A stretch of 64,000 nucleotides of DNA, taken from assembly GCA_007258455.2 (NCBI GenBank), contig VDFB02296855.1, forward strand, positions 62,001 to 126,000, given 5' to 3'. Positions 1 to 12,357 of this stretch are shown here, piece by piece (within the stretch, counting starts at the first letter, position 1; the number at the start of each line of letters is the position of its first letter). The position numbers were made by a program, and so were the translations under genes. The notes under the pieces are model-generated. The model did not search any database and was not told where the DNA came from. It was given only the letters and a program-made list of their open reading frames with translations. This DNA is from Sequoia sempervirens. Taxonomy: Eukaryota; Streptophyta; Pinopsida; Cupressales; Cupressaceae.

Positions 1-17
1 AAGTCCTAAAAACACAT

Positions 18-34
18 GAGAGAGAGAGAGAGAA
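18..34. repeat. (GA)n microsatellite
   Basis: A short uninterrupted GA run of about eight dinucleotides. Nothing else is attached to it. Confidence 0.9.
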
Positions 35-1106
35 GAAAAAAGAATGTGTACCTTCTTTCTTTCTATGATAATTTTGCAAGTTTTGTCCATGCCTCTTTTG
101 TTCTTCTTCTTTCGACAATTTTTGTTGAGAAGCATTTTTTCTTTTTCTTTGTTGTCCCATTTTCTTCTTCAAGTTAAAGATGTCTCAAAACAAATCCTAT
201 AGAAACTTAGTTAAATTATCCTCCAAATTTTTCCTTATTAATAAAAATGAAAAGTTTTCTTCTCCAATATTTGCCTCCTTGCTAAATGTAAAAAAATCTT
301 TTCTCCAAAATCTACGAGCTCCAAGTGATATAAATGTGAATTAATCTTGCAATTTGATATGGAATAATGAAAAATAAGCTTGTATGTATATGCATATGGG
401 AAAAAATTATTCTAGTGTATGGAATAACTACATCCTAGATCATTAAATGAATCAAGTAGTAATCAAACAAGTTATTTCATTGTGGAGTTTGTTGTTTTCT
501 AGTCTATAGATATGCAACATATATCTTAGAGTAATTTTAGAATTTTGTTACTTGTCAAAAAGACAATAGAGGTATAATTTGAATTGAATTTTCTTAATGC
601 TTCAAAGAATATTTTTTTTGTATAATTTAATAATGGTGTAGATTAATAGATTATTACGAAATAATTTAACATAAAAAAATTTATAACTTAGAGGGAAAGT
701 GTTTGAAGGATGGTATATAATTATAAAAGGAATGTTCCTACCTCTTCTTTATAATTATATTTTATAACTCGTTTATAAAATATCATTAGTCTACTTGAGC
801 TTGAGAGTTATTTATTTTATAATTTTTCACTTCTTACTATAAAATTCAATGGGTGTGTGTGCAAATTATTTATTATGGTCAACATGAATGAACTTAATTA
901 TAAAGTGGCATGTTCATTTCCTAAAATTCTACTAGAGATCAAATGTATATCATATAAGGAAATGTAAGTTCTAAGAGATTATCAAATAAGAAAATGTATG
1001 TATATTGAATATAAGAAAATGTATACATATATCATATAAACATGTAAAGATAAGAAAACACATACATACAAGTAAATAGATTCAATGTATAAACATGTAA
1101 CAAGTT
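35..1106. other. AT-rich stretch without recognisable gene
   Basis: Very AT-rich sequence with short poly-A and poly-T runs. No frame stays open long enough to suggest coding and I recognise no repeat family. Confidence 0.6.
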
Positions 1107-1246
1107 ATAAGCAAAGAGCCAAATGTATGTATATAAGAAAATAGCCAAATGTCTGTATATAAGCAAAGATCATCATATAAGCAAATAGCCAAATGTATGT
1201 ATATAAGCAAAGAGCCAAATGTACGTATCTAAGCAAAGATCATAAT
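1107..1246. repeat. Nested tandem repeat, 2 x 70 bp
   Basis: Two adjacent 70-bp blocks (1107-1176 and 1177-1246). Each block consists of two 26-bp units related to ataagcaaagagccaaatg followed by an 18-bp unit starting ataagcaaagatcat. The 26+26+18 order is the same in both blocks, so this is a higher-order duplication of a shorter repeat. It lies just downstream of the minus-strand pseudogene stop at 1303. Confidence 0.85.
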
Positions 1247-1302
1247 ATAATAAAATACATGTACTAAAGATCATAGATCTAGTGCAGGGCGTAATATGAA
1301 TG

Positions 1303-2971
1303 TCAACTCCTATTTGAATGACCATCTGAATGAGAACGGTCCTGCTTTGATGGATGTGTTGAGCCCTGCAAATAAAAATGTGTACAAAATGTGTTAAATA
1401 CATATAATTTATTTTAAATGAATTTTATGAAAGTTATTTTTAAGAATGTAATTGTATATTTTTAAATATATATCTAGATCTATGTGCATACATATGCATG
1501 TACATATACACGTGTATATATAAAAATTTAAAACTCACATGTCCACTAGCAGTAGATTCATCCACAGAGTCATGTTGATGTACACGATCTGGAGGAACAA
1601 GGCTAGGAGTGACATGAGGTATGTCCACCTACAATATATATACATATATCAGTACATGAATATCTAGTTAGAAAAAAAATAAAATAAAAATAAAAAGGAA
1701 TTGAAACATGCACATGCACACATACATGTACATGATCTAATATCATATGACCTAAGTCCTTTGAAACAACCACCTCCACCATATCAACTATACAGTTAAA
1801 TGACAAACCAACATCTCCATTTGATCTATCCCATGTTGTGCCATAAATGATGAGTGAAGAGGACTATGCAGGTGAGATGGCATCGATGATGACGAACCAA
1901 AACCAATCAACATCTTAGCAAAACCCATAGTGTGTGCATCTGTCGAATGATCTGTAGGTGGATCCTAATGTTCACTAGTGTTGGGCTGAGAGTGATGGGA
2001 TCCTAGAAGTGAATGACCTCTGAATCTCAAATGATCTCTAACATGCTTTATACTGATCCCATATTCAATGGAGGCATATTCCTCCAAGAGGTCCTTAGCT
2101 AAACAATGCAGATTCATGTGTGCCATATCTCCTATAAGTGCATTAAGTTGTGTGGGAGTAGGTATTTTCACCATTGTATAAGGATCCATGGTGGCCCACT
2201 ATGCTAAAAATGGCATGGATCGAGAAACTCTAGACATCAAATGCTGACCTACATGATTAGTAGATATCCTACTGGTGGCAACTGTAATGTCACCTACAGT
2301 GTCAATTGCTTCCTTTTAGGAAGCAATGACAACCTCATCTACTATGGGGGCTAGAGTTGGGGTGAGAGAAGGAGACCTCACACCAACCAATTCCCTAAAC
2401 ACTAGGGTTGGTCTATCTACTCGATGATAGGTGGGCCTATTAGAAATCCTTCCATGCCCTTGACCAACATATGGTGGAATGTCCAAGTAGTTGAATTTGA
2501 GGACCAAATGGACCTCAACATACAACTACTGAACAAAATAGAATGGAATCTAGTCATTGTTTGGGTATAGACCATGTGCTACGAGAAATCATGGATAGAT
2601 CAATGAGGCCATAACATGATCAACACATCTAGTGACCTGGTATCCCCTAACCTTACACACATTTTGATAAAATGGAAAAAAGTGATTTTTATCATTTCTT
2701 TGGTCACACTATCCTATATTTGTTTAAGGGTAACATCACCATGTACTTCTTCCCGCATGTAGGAAAGAATAGAAGCTACTCTATCTGGGGAATGTGCACT
2801 AGTCCTCTCAAGTTCATCTTTTAGTTTTTGTAGACTATGTAATATTGACATGCATGGTTCAATATATATCCTTAGGTTTGCACCCTGTGCTAATGAATCT
2901 CTCAATTTTTTAATCTCATTAGTGGTATTTGCAAACAAATTTTCTAGAGGTGGAACATCTTCATTTTCCAT
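1303..2971 (-). pseudogene. Spliced pseudogene, unknown family, three 3' exons readable
   Basis: A minus-strand frame runs from about 2675 to 1809 and includes the segments YVEVHLVLKFNYLDIPPYVG and MVKIPTPTQLNALIGDMAHM. It is broken by several TAG codons and one TAA. It joins in phase through introns to exon 1628-1539 (acceptor tattgtag, donor gtgagt) and exon 1365-1303 (acceptor tttatttgcag), ending SHSDGHSNRS then TGA. The donor at 1808 is the weaker gtttgt. A further open segment at 2971-2714 begins MENEDVPPLENLF and may be a 5' exon; it needs a frame change to join. Three exons keeping one phase is unlikely by chance. The stops make it a pseudogene. I do not recognise the family; it could be a host gene or a transposon-borne gene. 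Confidence 0.6.
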
Positions 2972-3939
2972 GTTATATATATATGTACACCTAAAAGAGC
3001 AATGAGACCTTGGTAAATAATATACCTAGATATAGGGAATAGATTTATCTAAGACAGTTCTAATAATTCATCTACTCATCAATAATATTTTCATACCATT
3101 AACAAAAAAAATTCAGCATCTATCTAGTTTTTAATATCAAAACATTCAAATTACTAGATTGCACACAAAACAATAATCTAAAATAGTTCTAAATTTTAAA
3201 TTTACAAGTGTGGACTCTAGTACAAAATGTGCTAGAAAAGACTTAAAAAATATTGAAAAAGGTTGCATCTAATATTTATTTCCTACAACTAGTAATAAAG
3301 GGAAAGCATCATTACTTAACATTGGTGGTCATGTAAAATCAATTTAGTCATTATTGAAGGTACAAATAAGAGAAGAAAATGAGAGAGATGATATAAGCTT
3401 GTAAATATGATTTCTAAATTATTGAAGCAATATTTTGATAAGGAGGAAACACAAAAAATTAGAAATAAACTTCCTCATATCCATAAAGAAAATTTGATAG
3501 GAGGAAGGGACACATGCACATAATATTTATCATGAAAGTTGCCATACAATGCACAAGAACATGATACTAAGGAACAAAGGTTTCTTATAAGTACACAACA
3601 AATCTAGATGAAGATTTAACCCTAGTACAAAAATAAATAAATAATTAAAGAATAGGAGAAAATGACTTGATTTAATCTTTGTACATATATTTTCTATTAT
3701 CTCAAGTCTTATAGATAACATAAAATCCACCATTTGAAAATATGGTTATATTTACTCATTTAAAGATAATATTTAATAATTATTTTATTAGTCTTATTTT
3801 TATAAATTTCTTGGATATTATAGTAAAATAAATCTACTCTTACATTTTTTAAAATTTAAAATTTTCCCATACAAATTCCACAACTAGATATATAATTGCC
3901 AAGCCCACCTCTATGTTACATCCAATATGTGGACTATTT
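2972..3939. other. AT-rich stretch, nothing recognised
   Basis: Poly-A/T-rich DNA between the pseudogene and the solo LTR. No coding frame or repeat was identified. Confidence 0.5.
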
Positions 3940-4606
3940 TGATGAGGGAGAAAACCTGAGACACAGAAAGTGATGCAAACAACCAAAGAAATTTTATTAT
4001 TGTTCAGAAAGGAAAATATTACATGCAAAGGATCTCAAATCATCAAGCTCTGCAATACATGCAAATTACATAAAACTACAGAAACTATCAAAACTACAAA
4101 AATTCCCCTTTCGCAACATGCAAACTCTTTTCCCCCAAAAAGCTACGAAAAATAAAAAATCCCACCCATAAATAGAGCTCATTTCCAATTTGGAGCCAAA
4201 AAACCATTCAAATTTGAGTTTCTGCAGTTTGCGCCCAAATTACAATTTGAAATTCAAATTTAAATTCACATTCAAAAATTAGCATATTTCTAAAAATGCA
4301 CCAACTTTCGGAAGCCATAACTTTTAATCCAACTGTCAGATTTTCAATGATAATACCTTTTTGAAAGGTCTCAAAAAGACGATGTGGCACGTAGTAAGGC
4401 CTACAGCCAACTACTTTGGGTTTTAAACAAATTTTTGGGCCCGTCCGGAGCCTCTAAGGGCCTCAAATTTGGCTTTGAATATTTTAATAGCTAAAGGGGT
4501 ATCCAGAAATGCAAAAACATCTAAGAAACAACCAACAAGAAATTAAAATCTTTCTTTTTTGGGATGATGCAAGATTTCCATTACACCACTAGATGCTCCT
4601 ACATCA
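3940..4606 (-). mobile_element. Solo LTR of a chromovirus-type Gypsy element
   Basis: On the minus strand this 667-bp unit starts TGATGTAGGAGCATC and ends in CA. It is flanked by a perfect 5-bp duplication, tattt (3935-3939 and 4607-4611). It aligns along its length to the LTR at 7557-8448, for example at its left end (tgatgagggag against tgaggagggag) and right end. The other copy is longer, so this one probably lost internal sequence. No coding region adjoins it, which indicates LTR-LTR recombination left a solo LTR. Confidence 0.88.
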
Positions 4607-7556
4607 TATTTTAAGTTTAATTATTTATTATCCCTGATGATACCACTGATGATATCAGATTTAGACATTTGTGTTCATGTGATGATTTGATTATGACTAT
4701 GCTACATCTAGTACTTGGATTATTTTGAGTTTGGTTATTGCCTATCCCTATTGATACCATTGATGACAGGATATTTAAACATTTAAGTTCATATGATTAT
4801 TGATTTTAATTATGTGACATGTTAGCTGACTATAATGATTGATATTATTCTATGTTGATTATTGAGTTGTTTAATTTGAATATGAAAACTTAATGGTGAA
4901 TGCATGAAACAAGTGGTGTGAACCAATCATGTTGAAATTAGATGGGTATGAAAATTAAGGTTAGTCAAAATGGGATAAGATAGATGGCTAATGATTTTTC
5001 AATTATGTTATAAGATATTTATGCTACACAAATTATGAAACTTGTGTGAATGCAATTGTAATTCAAATGGTTTGATTATTATATGAATATGATTTACTTG
5101 GATGAATTAACATGTGCATCGAGTGTGCAAGTACATTTTCCATGGCCAATGGAAATTGGAGGCAACCCTTGGGAACCCTGAGTAATTTAACCAGTGAAAC
5201 CGAGCTAAAGTCCATATGGAGGGACTATAGTTCCATTATGTAATGTACTTTATTCGTAATGTATTTGTGAATGTTTGTAATTTGATTTTTACTGCCATGT
5301 CAGTCCATCTAGGAGGTGAGTTGTCCACCCAAGTGGAAAAACTCGGATTTGAACTTTTAGGCACCTTTTGGGGATTGAAAAATGATATTTTTTAAGTGTT
5401 TTTATGGGTTTAAGATCGCTAGGGCTGGTGCCTATGGGTTAGGTACCTTTTTAGCTCAAAATCTTGGGTCAATATCAAGATTGGGCACACTTTTTGAGGC
5501 CTTAAAAAGGTTTGACGAAAATAAGGTTTTGGGAAGTGGGATGGGGACTAGTCTCTTTCCATCCCCACTTCTCCAAGTTACCTTGAAAGGCTCCCAAATC
5601 CTCACACATGTGTGAGAACACATGGGTGAGTGTGCTTGGGAGAGTGAATGGGAGGTTGACAAATGCCAACTCCCTATTCAAAGGAGTTCATACTTGAGTT
5701 CTATAAAAAAAACTCAAAACAAGGGTTAGGGGATTCTTTTTGCATTCTTGATTTTGGTTGAATTTTGGGGGTTGAGGAGTTTGAAGAAAAATCTTGGAAG
5801 AAGAGGAATTGTGTGGATCCTCAACCCATCCTTCCTCAAGCTTGGTTTTGAGGTAGATCCACCACTCTTTTTGTTTCTCTATGTTTTTATTTGAAATATT
5901 ACATGTGTATGTAAAAATGTGCTTGGTATTTTATCTCGTGTTTTGCTTGTATTCTTATTTCAAAATGTTTTTGGTTCTTGTTTTCTTGTATTGTTGAACA
6001 TAGTTTATGTGATGGGAAAAGGGTTGTATAGGGATAGGCTCACCCAAAATTTGGGAAGAGCATCCCTCATTGGGGATGGTATGGAGTAGGAACCTCCATG
6101 GGGAAGTTTAATTCCTCCTTAAGAGGGGAGGTTCAAAAAGGGTATGAGTACCCATATGTAATTGTGAAATAGTAGAAATGGTTTTGGTGGTATGGGTTTT
6201 GGAGAAAGAGAAGATATTAAAGAAGGGTTGCGTGTGAAATGATGGGAGTATGATATTGACTTGTTCTTGTTGCTATTATTATAAGTCCCCATATGGAGTG
6301 TGTAGTCCACCCTCCATCCCCCACTTTGGATTCTTGATGGAATCCTAAAGTTATGTGAAAATCCCTTGGTGGGTATGAAAATAATATTGTGTGTATCATG
6401 TGTGTGTAAATATTGTTTTGCTTGGTTTTGATTGTACCCGGTTCCCTCCTAGCTCCGAGCTGGTTGGTTTTCCAACCAAAGGTTGGGTGGTGAGCACCCC
6501 ATTGGCCTCTAGAGAAACGTTTGTGTGTATTTTGTAGATTGGAAGAAGCTAAACTATTCTTGGAATAGCTATGTTTCTTGTGGATTAAGTTGGTGTTATT
6601 ATACCCAAGTAAAACTACCTCTTTCTAGGTTGAAATTTATAATCTTGAAAAGGAAATTTTATAGAACATCTTAGATACTTCAATAACTTATATTTTACTT
6701 ATGATAGAGAAAATTATTTCCACATGAAAATGAAGGTTAAGTATATTTGATGCTTAGGGGAGAACTATGTGAAAATCTTGTTGTAAAGGCTTTAGATATC
6801 AAACTTTTGTTAACAAAGCAAAAAAGGGTGTTTTTTCTACAAGTTTTAATTTTTATTTTTCTCTTTGTGGACATAAAGAAAATAAAAGATTGACTATCTT
6901 CTTACATAGAGAAATAAATGTGTTGTTTTCAAGAACAATCTAAACTTTTAATACTGTGAAATCATATTGGAATTTTTTGTAATAGTTAGTGGGATGTCAG
7001 CATGAGTTTAATGTTACAGTTTTCAAAAGAAATATATTAAAAATAATACAAAATAGGAACTATTCAAGTTATCATATGTGGGATGCAGGTTGTATCTAAA
7101 ATGAGGTGTTTTATTTTATACATTTTCTTTCAAGATATGCTCATACACACAAAGTCAGTAGATCTCTTGATTAATATTCAAGATATAAGCTTGCAGAATG
7201 TTTTAATGAAATATATAAGTTTGGTATAAGGTGGAATGATACTATGGTCAGATAAGGTATATATATATGGGTCATGATGACTGACACTGAATTTCAAATT
7301 TTTTTTTGTAAGAACTAAATTTAAATTTTTGTGTTAAGTCCTCTATGGAAATCTACTTGAGAGGATAGTTGTACATAATAATCTGATATCTAGAAAGAAC
7401 AAAAAAAAAGCTAGTATAGGGACGATGCTCTTAAATAGAGCTTGCATACTAAAAGATGAAATATGTATCTATTCCTTCAGCTAGGTCGAGAGTTCTAGAG
7501 TAATAAAAAAATTGAAGCGTAAGACTGTTTCTAATATAAGCTTGTGAATTCATACA
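4607..7556. other. Unclassified region, possibly LTR-like at 5.1-6.5 kb
   Basis: No gene is supported. The block at about 5140-6540 is less AT-rich than its surroundings. It has a TATA-like tctataaaaa near 5700, the palindrome-like cacacatgtgtgagaacaca near 5600, and short repeats such as ggttttccaaccaaaggttg near 6465. This style suggests an old LTR, but I could not fix termini or target duplications. Short open frames at 5382-5615 and 6119-6399 have no recognisable content. Confidence 0.4.
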
Positions 7557-8448
7557 TGAGGAGGGAGCAAACCCGAGACACATAAATAATGCACACAACT
7601 AGCAAAATTTATTATTATCTAATAATGGAAATATTACATGTAGAGGATCCCAAATCCATAAGCTATATGATACATGCAAGCTACGGAAGTTTCAGACATT
7701 ACAAAAATTACCGAAGTTCCCCTTTTCGCAGCATGCGAACTCTTTTCCCCAAAAAGCTACCAAAAATAAAAACAATCCTCCCATAATTAGCCCCTTTTCC
7801 ATTTGGAGTCAAAAACAACATTCAAGTTATGAGTTTTTGCGGTTTGGAGCCAAGAATTACAATTTGAAAATGAAAAATTTAAACACCATTCAAAAATCAG
7901 CACATTTTAAAAGTGTACCAACTTCTAAGAGCCATAACTTTTGATTCGGGACTCCGTTTTTCAAACCATTTGAATCATCAGAAAGGTCTCAGAGTCAAGA
8001 ACACGCTCAAAATTGCTACATCAATTTTAGAAATTTTTGGGACATTTTGTGGCTGTTAAGTGCCTCAAACCTATTCTAGAAGGTTTTCAGGTGCTTTTCT
8101 GGGAGATTGAAATTGCAATATCTTTCAAACCGGGAATACTCTCAACCTGATTCTTTCACCAATCTTCTTATTTTTTCATTCTAAATCTTCCCATATAATT
8201 TTTGTTCCAAAAAACCTTGAAATTCCAAAAGTGTCTAAAAGTAGTAGTAAATTCCAAAAGCTTCTAAAAATAGCAACTGACCAGAAAAGGCAGAATTTTT
8301 TTTTTGAAAGTGGGCATTTACATTATGACGAAAAGGGTATCTATAAATGCAAAGACATCTACAAAAGCTAACCAAATGAAATATAAATGTAATGCATGTT
8401 TTTGGGTGATTCAAGATTTCCTTTACACCACTGGATGCTCCTGCATCA
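7557..8448 (-). mobile_element. 3' LTR of minus-strand chromovirus
   Basis: This 892-bp LTR follows the chromodomain end of the element at 8449-9545 when read on the minus strand. It begins TGATGCAGGAGCATC and ends in CA (plus-strand left edge tgaggagggag). It is homologous to the solo LTR at 3940-4606, and its first roughly 50 bases also match the plus-strand LTR starting at 44340. The purine tract expected just before it is not convincing, so it has probably decayed. Confidence 0.8.
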
Positions 8449-9545
8449 GACACCCAGGGTAATTTGAGAAGTGACCCCGTCACGTCTCAGATGGTCAGGG
8501 AAAACCCAAATGGTCTACCTCTACATTAGACAGCTAGGATGAGTCTTCCATAGGCCTTCCTCTCCACTTCACCATATATTCTTCATATTGCTTGTTTCTG
8601 GTACTCCTTCCCACACGACTATCTAGGATTGCTTTAATCTCCTCCTTCTCTGAAGTAGATGCTAGAATGTCAGACTGTTCCATTGCTAGTACTTCCTTTC
8701 TGCCACCTTCATAATACTCTATCAAATCTAAAATGTTGAACACAGGGGAAATGTTGACTCCATCCGACAATTCTACTTTATATGTGTTCCCCGAATCATG
8801 CCTCTTCAAAATTTTATAGGGACTGAACTTCTTCATCTTTAATTTGTTAAAGGTTCCAACTGGAAACCTTTCCTTCCTTAAGTGGACCATCACTTCATTA
8901 CCCACTTGAAACTCCTTATTCCTCCTCTTTTGATCTGCCTTATCCTTATACTGCATATTCATCTTATTGATATGTTCTCTTACCTCCTCATGTACATTCT
9001 TGATGTGCTCTGTAAAGTCTTCAGCTTTGGCACTAGTCTTCTTCTCCTGGTCCATATTCCTCAATTCTAGAGCGGTCCTAGGACTGCCTCCATGCACAAT
9101 CTAGAATGGTGATCTACCAGTGCTTATGTTGATAGAATTGTTGTAAGAAAATTTTTCATGGGCTAAAATTAAGTCCCATCCCTTGGGTTTATTTCCTACT
9201 AAGCATCTTAGTAGGTAACCCAAACTTTTGTTCACAACCTCAGTCTACCCATCAGTTTGTGCATGGTGTCCAAAACTGAACTTCAACTCTTTCTTAAACT
9301 TCTTCCACAAGGTCCTCCAAAAGCATCCCACAAACTTCGTATCATGATTAGAGACTCTACTCTTCAGTAGACCATGTGGCCTCACCACCTCTCTAAAGAA
9401 CAAGTCTGTGATGTGGACTCATGGGTCTTCCGACATGGAATGAAATGTGCCATCTTTGAAAATCTGTCAACTACCACAAACACTTAATCATTCCCTCTCT
9501 ACGTTCTTGGCAAACCAAGAACAACGTCCATAGATCCACAACCAA
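8449..9545 (-). pseudogene. Chromovirus integrase C-terminus and chromodomain (decayed)
   Basis: Ty3/Gypsy pol fragment that would encode the enzyme inserting element cDNA into the genome. Upstream, on the minus strand from about 9540, integrase-core sequence reads [31 protein letters not shown] and QTDG(stop)TEVVNKSLG. The open part (9097-8534) continues with the integrase tail (HLRKERFPVGTFNKLKMKKF) and ends in a chromodomain-like VGRSTRNKQYEEYMVKWRGR. Chromodomains at this position define chromoviruses and bind modified histones. Several in-frame stops are TAG or TGA where Gln, Trp or Arg is expected. Reverse transcriptase, protease, gag and the 5' LTR are missing. Confidence 0.92.
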
Positions 9546-9782
9546 AAATGATAACCTGGTAATGTAAACCACTTGATAGATTTATCTTCAATTATATACC
9601 CTATTCTTTACTCTAACTTTCAGTAGAGTTAGATACTATAGTGCAGACTAGATTAATGACTTCATTTGCCATAAATGACAACACTAGAAGCCATATGACA
9701 ACATGTTTTGAGTTTGTTTGTTTTAAGGGGGATAAAGATTGATTTGAGTTTTATTTTGAGCTTGTTTTTGTGTGAAGGAGGG

Positions 9783-10776
9783 GGGTCATCCCACAATAAT
9801 GGGTTACAGTTTTTGGCCAAACTTGACATTAAAATCAGGATTTTTCACCAGATATTCACTTTCTTACACCTATAGAAGCTAAACCATTAAGAATTTGAAG
9901 ATGAATCAAACTAGTTATTTGTTAGATATTTTGTGTAGATTCTAATTACATGTTTTTTTTTTTAAAAAAAAAAAATTGTGAATAATTTTATGTAATTTTT
10001 ATTAACTTATTTTTTCTAGTAATCAACATTTTTAAAAAGTGATGTTTACTTTAGACTACATATCTTTTTTTATAGAAAGGATACAATTCTAATTTTTAAA
10101 ATAAAAAAATTTCACACCAATATCTAGGGCATGGATATTTTTTCATAATTTTTTGTTGCATAATTTTTTTTTAATTAATTTTCTAAGTCAGAGTAATTAT
10201 AATTTGGACAGAGGTGTACTTCGGCCCGCATAACTTTTTTTGTGTTCTTTTGAATTAGCTTATTCTTTTTTTCTTGGAATAAGGAAATAAATACCTACTG
10301 CACATGTATTTTTTAGAATTTTTTTCTCTATTTTTCTATTTTTTTGTATGTGTGAAACAAAGAACTTGATGTTCATTGAAAATCCTACATTCACAAGAAA
10401 TAAAAAATAAATATAATAATCAAACCAAACATATTTATATTTATACTTTTTGGGAAGCTTATAATAAGGGCTACGTTCTTACAAAAAGTAAATTTTAAAT
10501 GAAATCATTTGATCACCCAAAAGGTAAATCAAAAGTGGTTTTTTATCAGCATTTTGATAGGTGTAGAGGAGACTCTTGAATTATAGGTATGGTTTAAATA
10601 TAACAAGGTTCTATCCAAGGGGGTTTGATCTAAGGGGGTTTTTTCAATCCCTCTTTACTTAAAATCATTTAAATGGAACCTTTAAAGTCTTAAATCATTG
10701 TATTTTCTAAAAATATGTGATTTCATGCAAAAATCAGGATGACCCAAAAAGTGTAACCCATTATTGTGGCAGCACC
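9783..10776. mobile_element. Inverted-repeat element of about 990 bp, non-autonomous
   Basis: The left end contains cCACAATAATGGGTTACA followed by gTTTTT (about 9790-9814). The right end carries the same sequence reversed (about 10745-10769). Outside this core the similarity extends to an outer ggt. Between the arms the DNA is very AT-rich with long T and A runs (9951-9975) and no coding frame. This is the architecture of a non-autonomous DNA transposon or foldback. A clean target duplication was not found and superfamily is unknown. Confidence 0.6.
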
Positions 10777-10963
10777 TAGGGTAGAGAATTAGAGGGTTTT
10801 TAGGATGTCCCACGAGGTATGTATGAGGTACATTGATCAACATGGATCTAATGGACACTTGTGCATTCATAACCACAATGGTCTTGGTTTGATGTATCTC
10901 TAATGAAGCAAAATTGAGAATCCCCTTTTCATCTAAGAAAGATACATTATTATTATTGTCATT

Positions 10964-11760
10964 TTATACCACCATGATATTCTCCCTAGAAGGAGAGCTT
11001 TTAAGAGAACAAGAAGCCACATGTTCTTGAAACGTAAGGCTTGGTTCTTCCAAAATGACTTCATCACCAATAGGGAAATGATCAATCATTGGATTGTCAA
11101 GATGGGGATGATGAAGAGAAGATGTTAGTTGAATGTCCATTTTCTTTAAGATCTCATTCTTTTGTGCCATTTTATCGACCCTACTAGGAGAGCTTGTAAT
11201 ATGTTCATCCAAGTTTGAAGTTTGTAAAGTAGCTTCATCACAAGTGGGGGAGGTATCAAGAGAAGGATCACTATGGTTTTCAAATAGATTATCCCAAATG
11301 GGAGGAGCATTAGGGAAGCAAGGATCAATATTCTCATGACTCTTAATAGGGATGTCTTCTAATACCAACCTATCCTCTTTACATTGAGGAGTGATATTAG
11401 GAGATGGACAATTTTTAGTGTCAAGGTTATGGAGACTAGGTAAGGTGACATTAAGAAATGTGTTTATGATCTTGTGTTCTTGTTGTTTAACATATTCCAA
11501 AGGGGAATAAGGAGATGGACAATAAATACCCTCAAGAATTGTAACTTTCTTTACCAAGATACCTTCATCACAAATAGGAGAGAGATCAAGAGAAGAACAA
11601 GTATGTGTGTGTTGATTGTCTACACTTCCATTCGCACCAATGGGTAATGTAATGGTTTGGTCAAGGCTATGTTCCTCATAGGTGTAATCAAAATAAAACT
11701 CCTAAGAGGGGATATTATGCTTATAAAACCCATGTTTAATCAAATCAAAGACATATCTTG
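10964..11760 (-). pseudogene. ORF with repeated SLDxSPxCDE motif, unknown
   Basis: A 197-codon open frame (11557-10964) that extends upstream in frame to about 11760 if one TAG near 11703 (Gln or Trp position) is read through. It is rich in Ser, Pro, His, Asp and Cys. A motif recurs: SLDLSPICDEGIL, SLDTSPTCDEATL and PIGDEVILEEP, so it contains degenerate internal repeats. It lies downstream of the minus-strand LTR at 12358-14158 and its leader, on the same strand, so it is probably a retroelement ORF rather than a host gene. No known domain was recognised. Confidence 0.4.
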
Positions 11761-12357
11761 TGAAAAAGAACATGCTAGCATGCAAATGTAAATATAGTGC
11801 AATGAAATGATTTATATGTAATTTTCAAATGTAAAACAACGTAAGTTACTAATTACAACATGCAATAATCAGAAAATGAAATGTTGGATATGCAAATGTG
11901 AAATGAAATAATACATGAAATGAGCTATCTAATGAAATTCATGTTACACAAACTCAGCCAAGTGATATAGATAAATGATGGCAGAAAAAATAACCATAAA
12001 AATATTGTTTTTAGCTCTATAAAAGGCTATTTCAATAGTGAAAAGGGACTAATTCGCCCAAGGTGGTGATTGAGTCCCAGTATGGACTTTTTCAAAAAAA
12101 TTAGATAATTTTGGTGATATTTATAGTTTCTGAGTGCTATGATGTAGTCTTAAGTTTAAAATGCATAATTTTAGAAAATTAGATGAATTTAGATGCTAAA
12201 AATGCAACCTAAATGCACTTTTTATGAATGGAAAATGTGAATCCTAGCATGCAAACAAAATTATGCAAACCCTAATGAAAGATCAATGCAAGGCTAGATC
12301 TCTGATGAAGAACTCCAAATCGGACAAGAAAGTATTCAAAAAGAAAGTTCACCAAAA
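11761..12357 (-). other. Leader downstream of minus-strand LTR
   Basis: Sequence just inside the LTR end. It begins, on the minus strand, TTTTGGTGAAC, the same as follows the plus-strand LTR at 21177, so this is likely the primer-binding area. It contains one copy of the ggtgaatgagtccc palindrome at 12045-12078. The plus-strand element has one leader copy too, at 22257-22289. Confidence 0.55.

Noticed and set aside
5382..5615. 77-codon plus-strand ORF
   Set aside because: It overlaps an equally open minus-strand frame, has no motif and lies in LTR-like sequence.
10682..10876. 64-codon minus-strand ORF at the edge of the inverted-repeat element
   Set aside because: It crosses the terminal repeat and has no motif.
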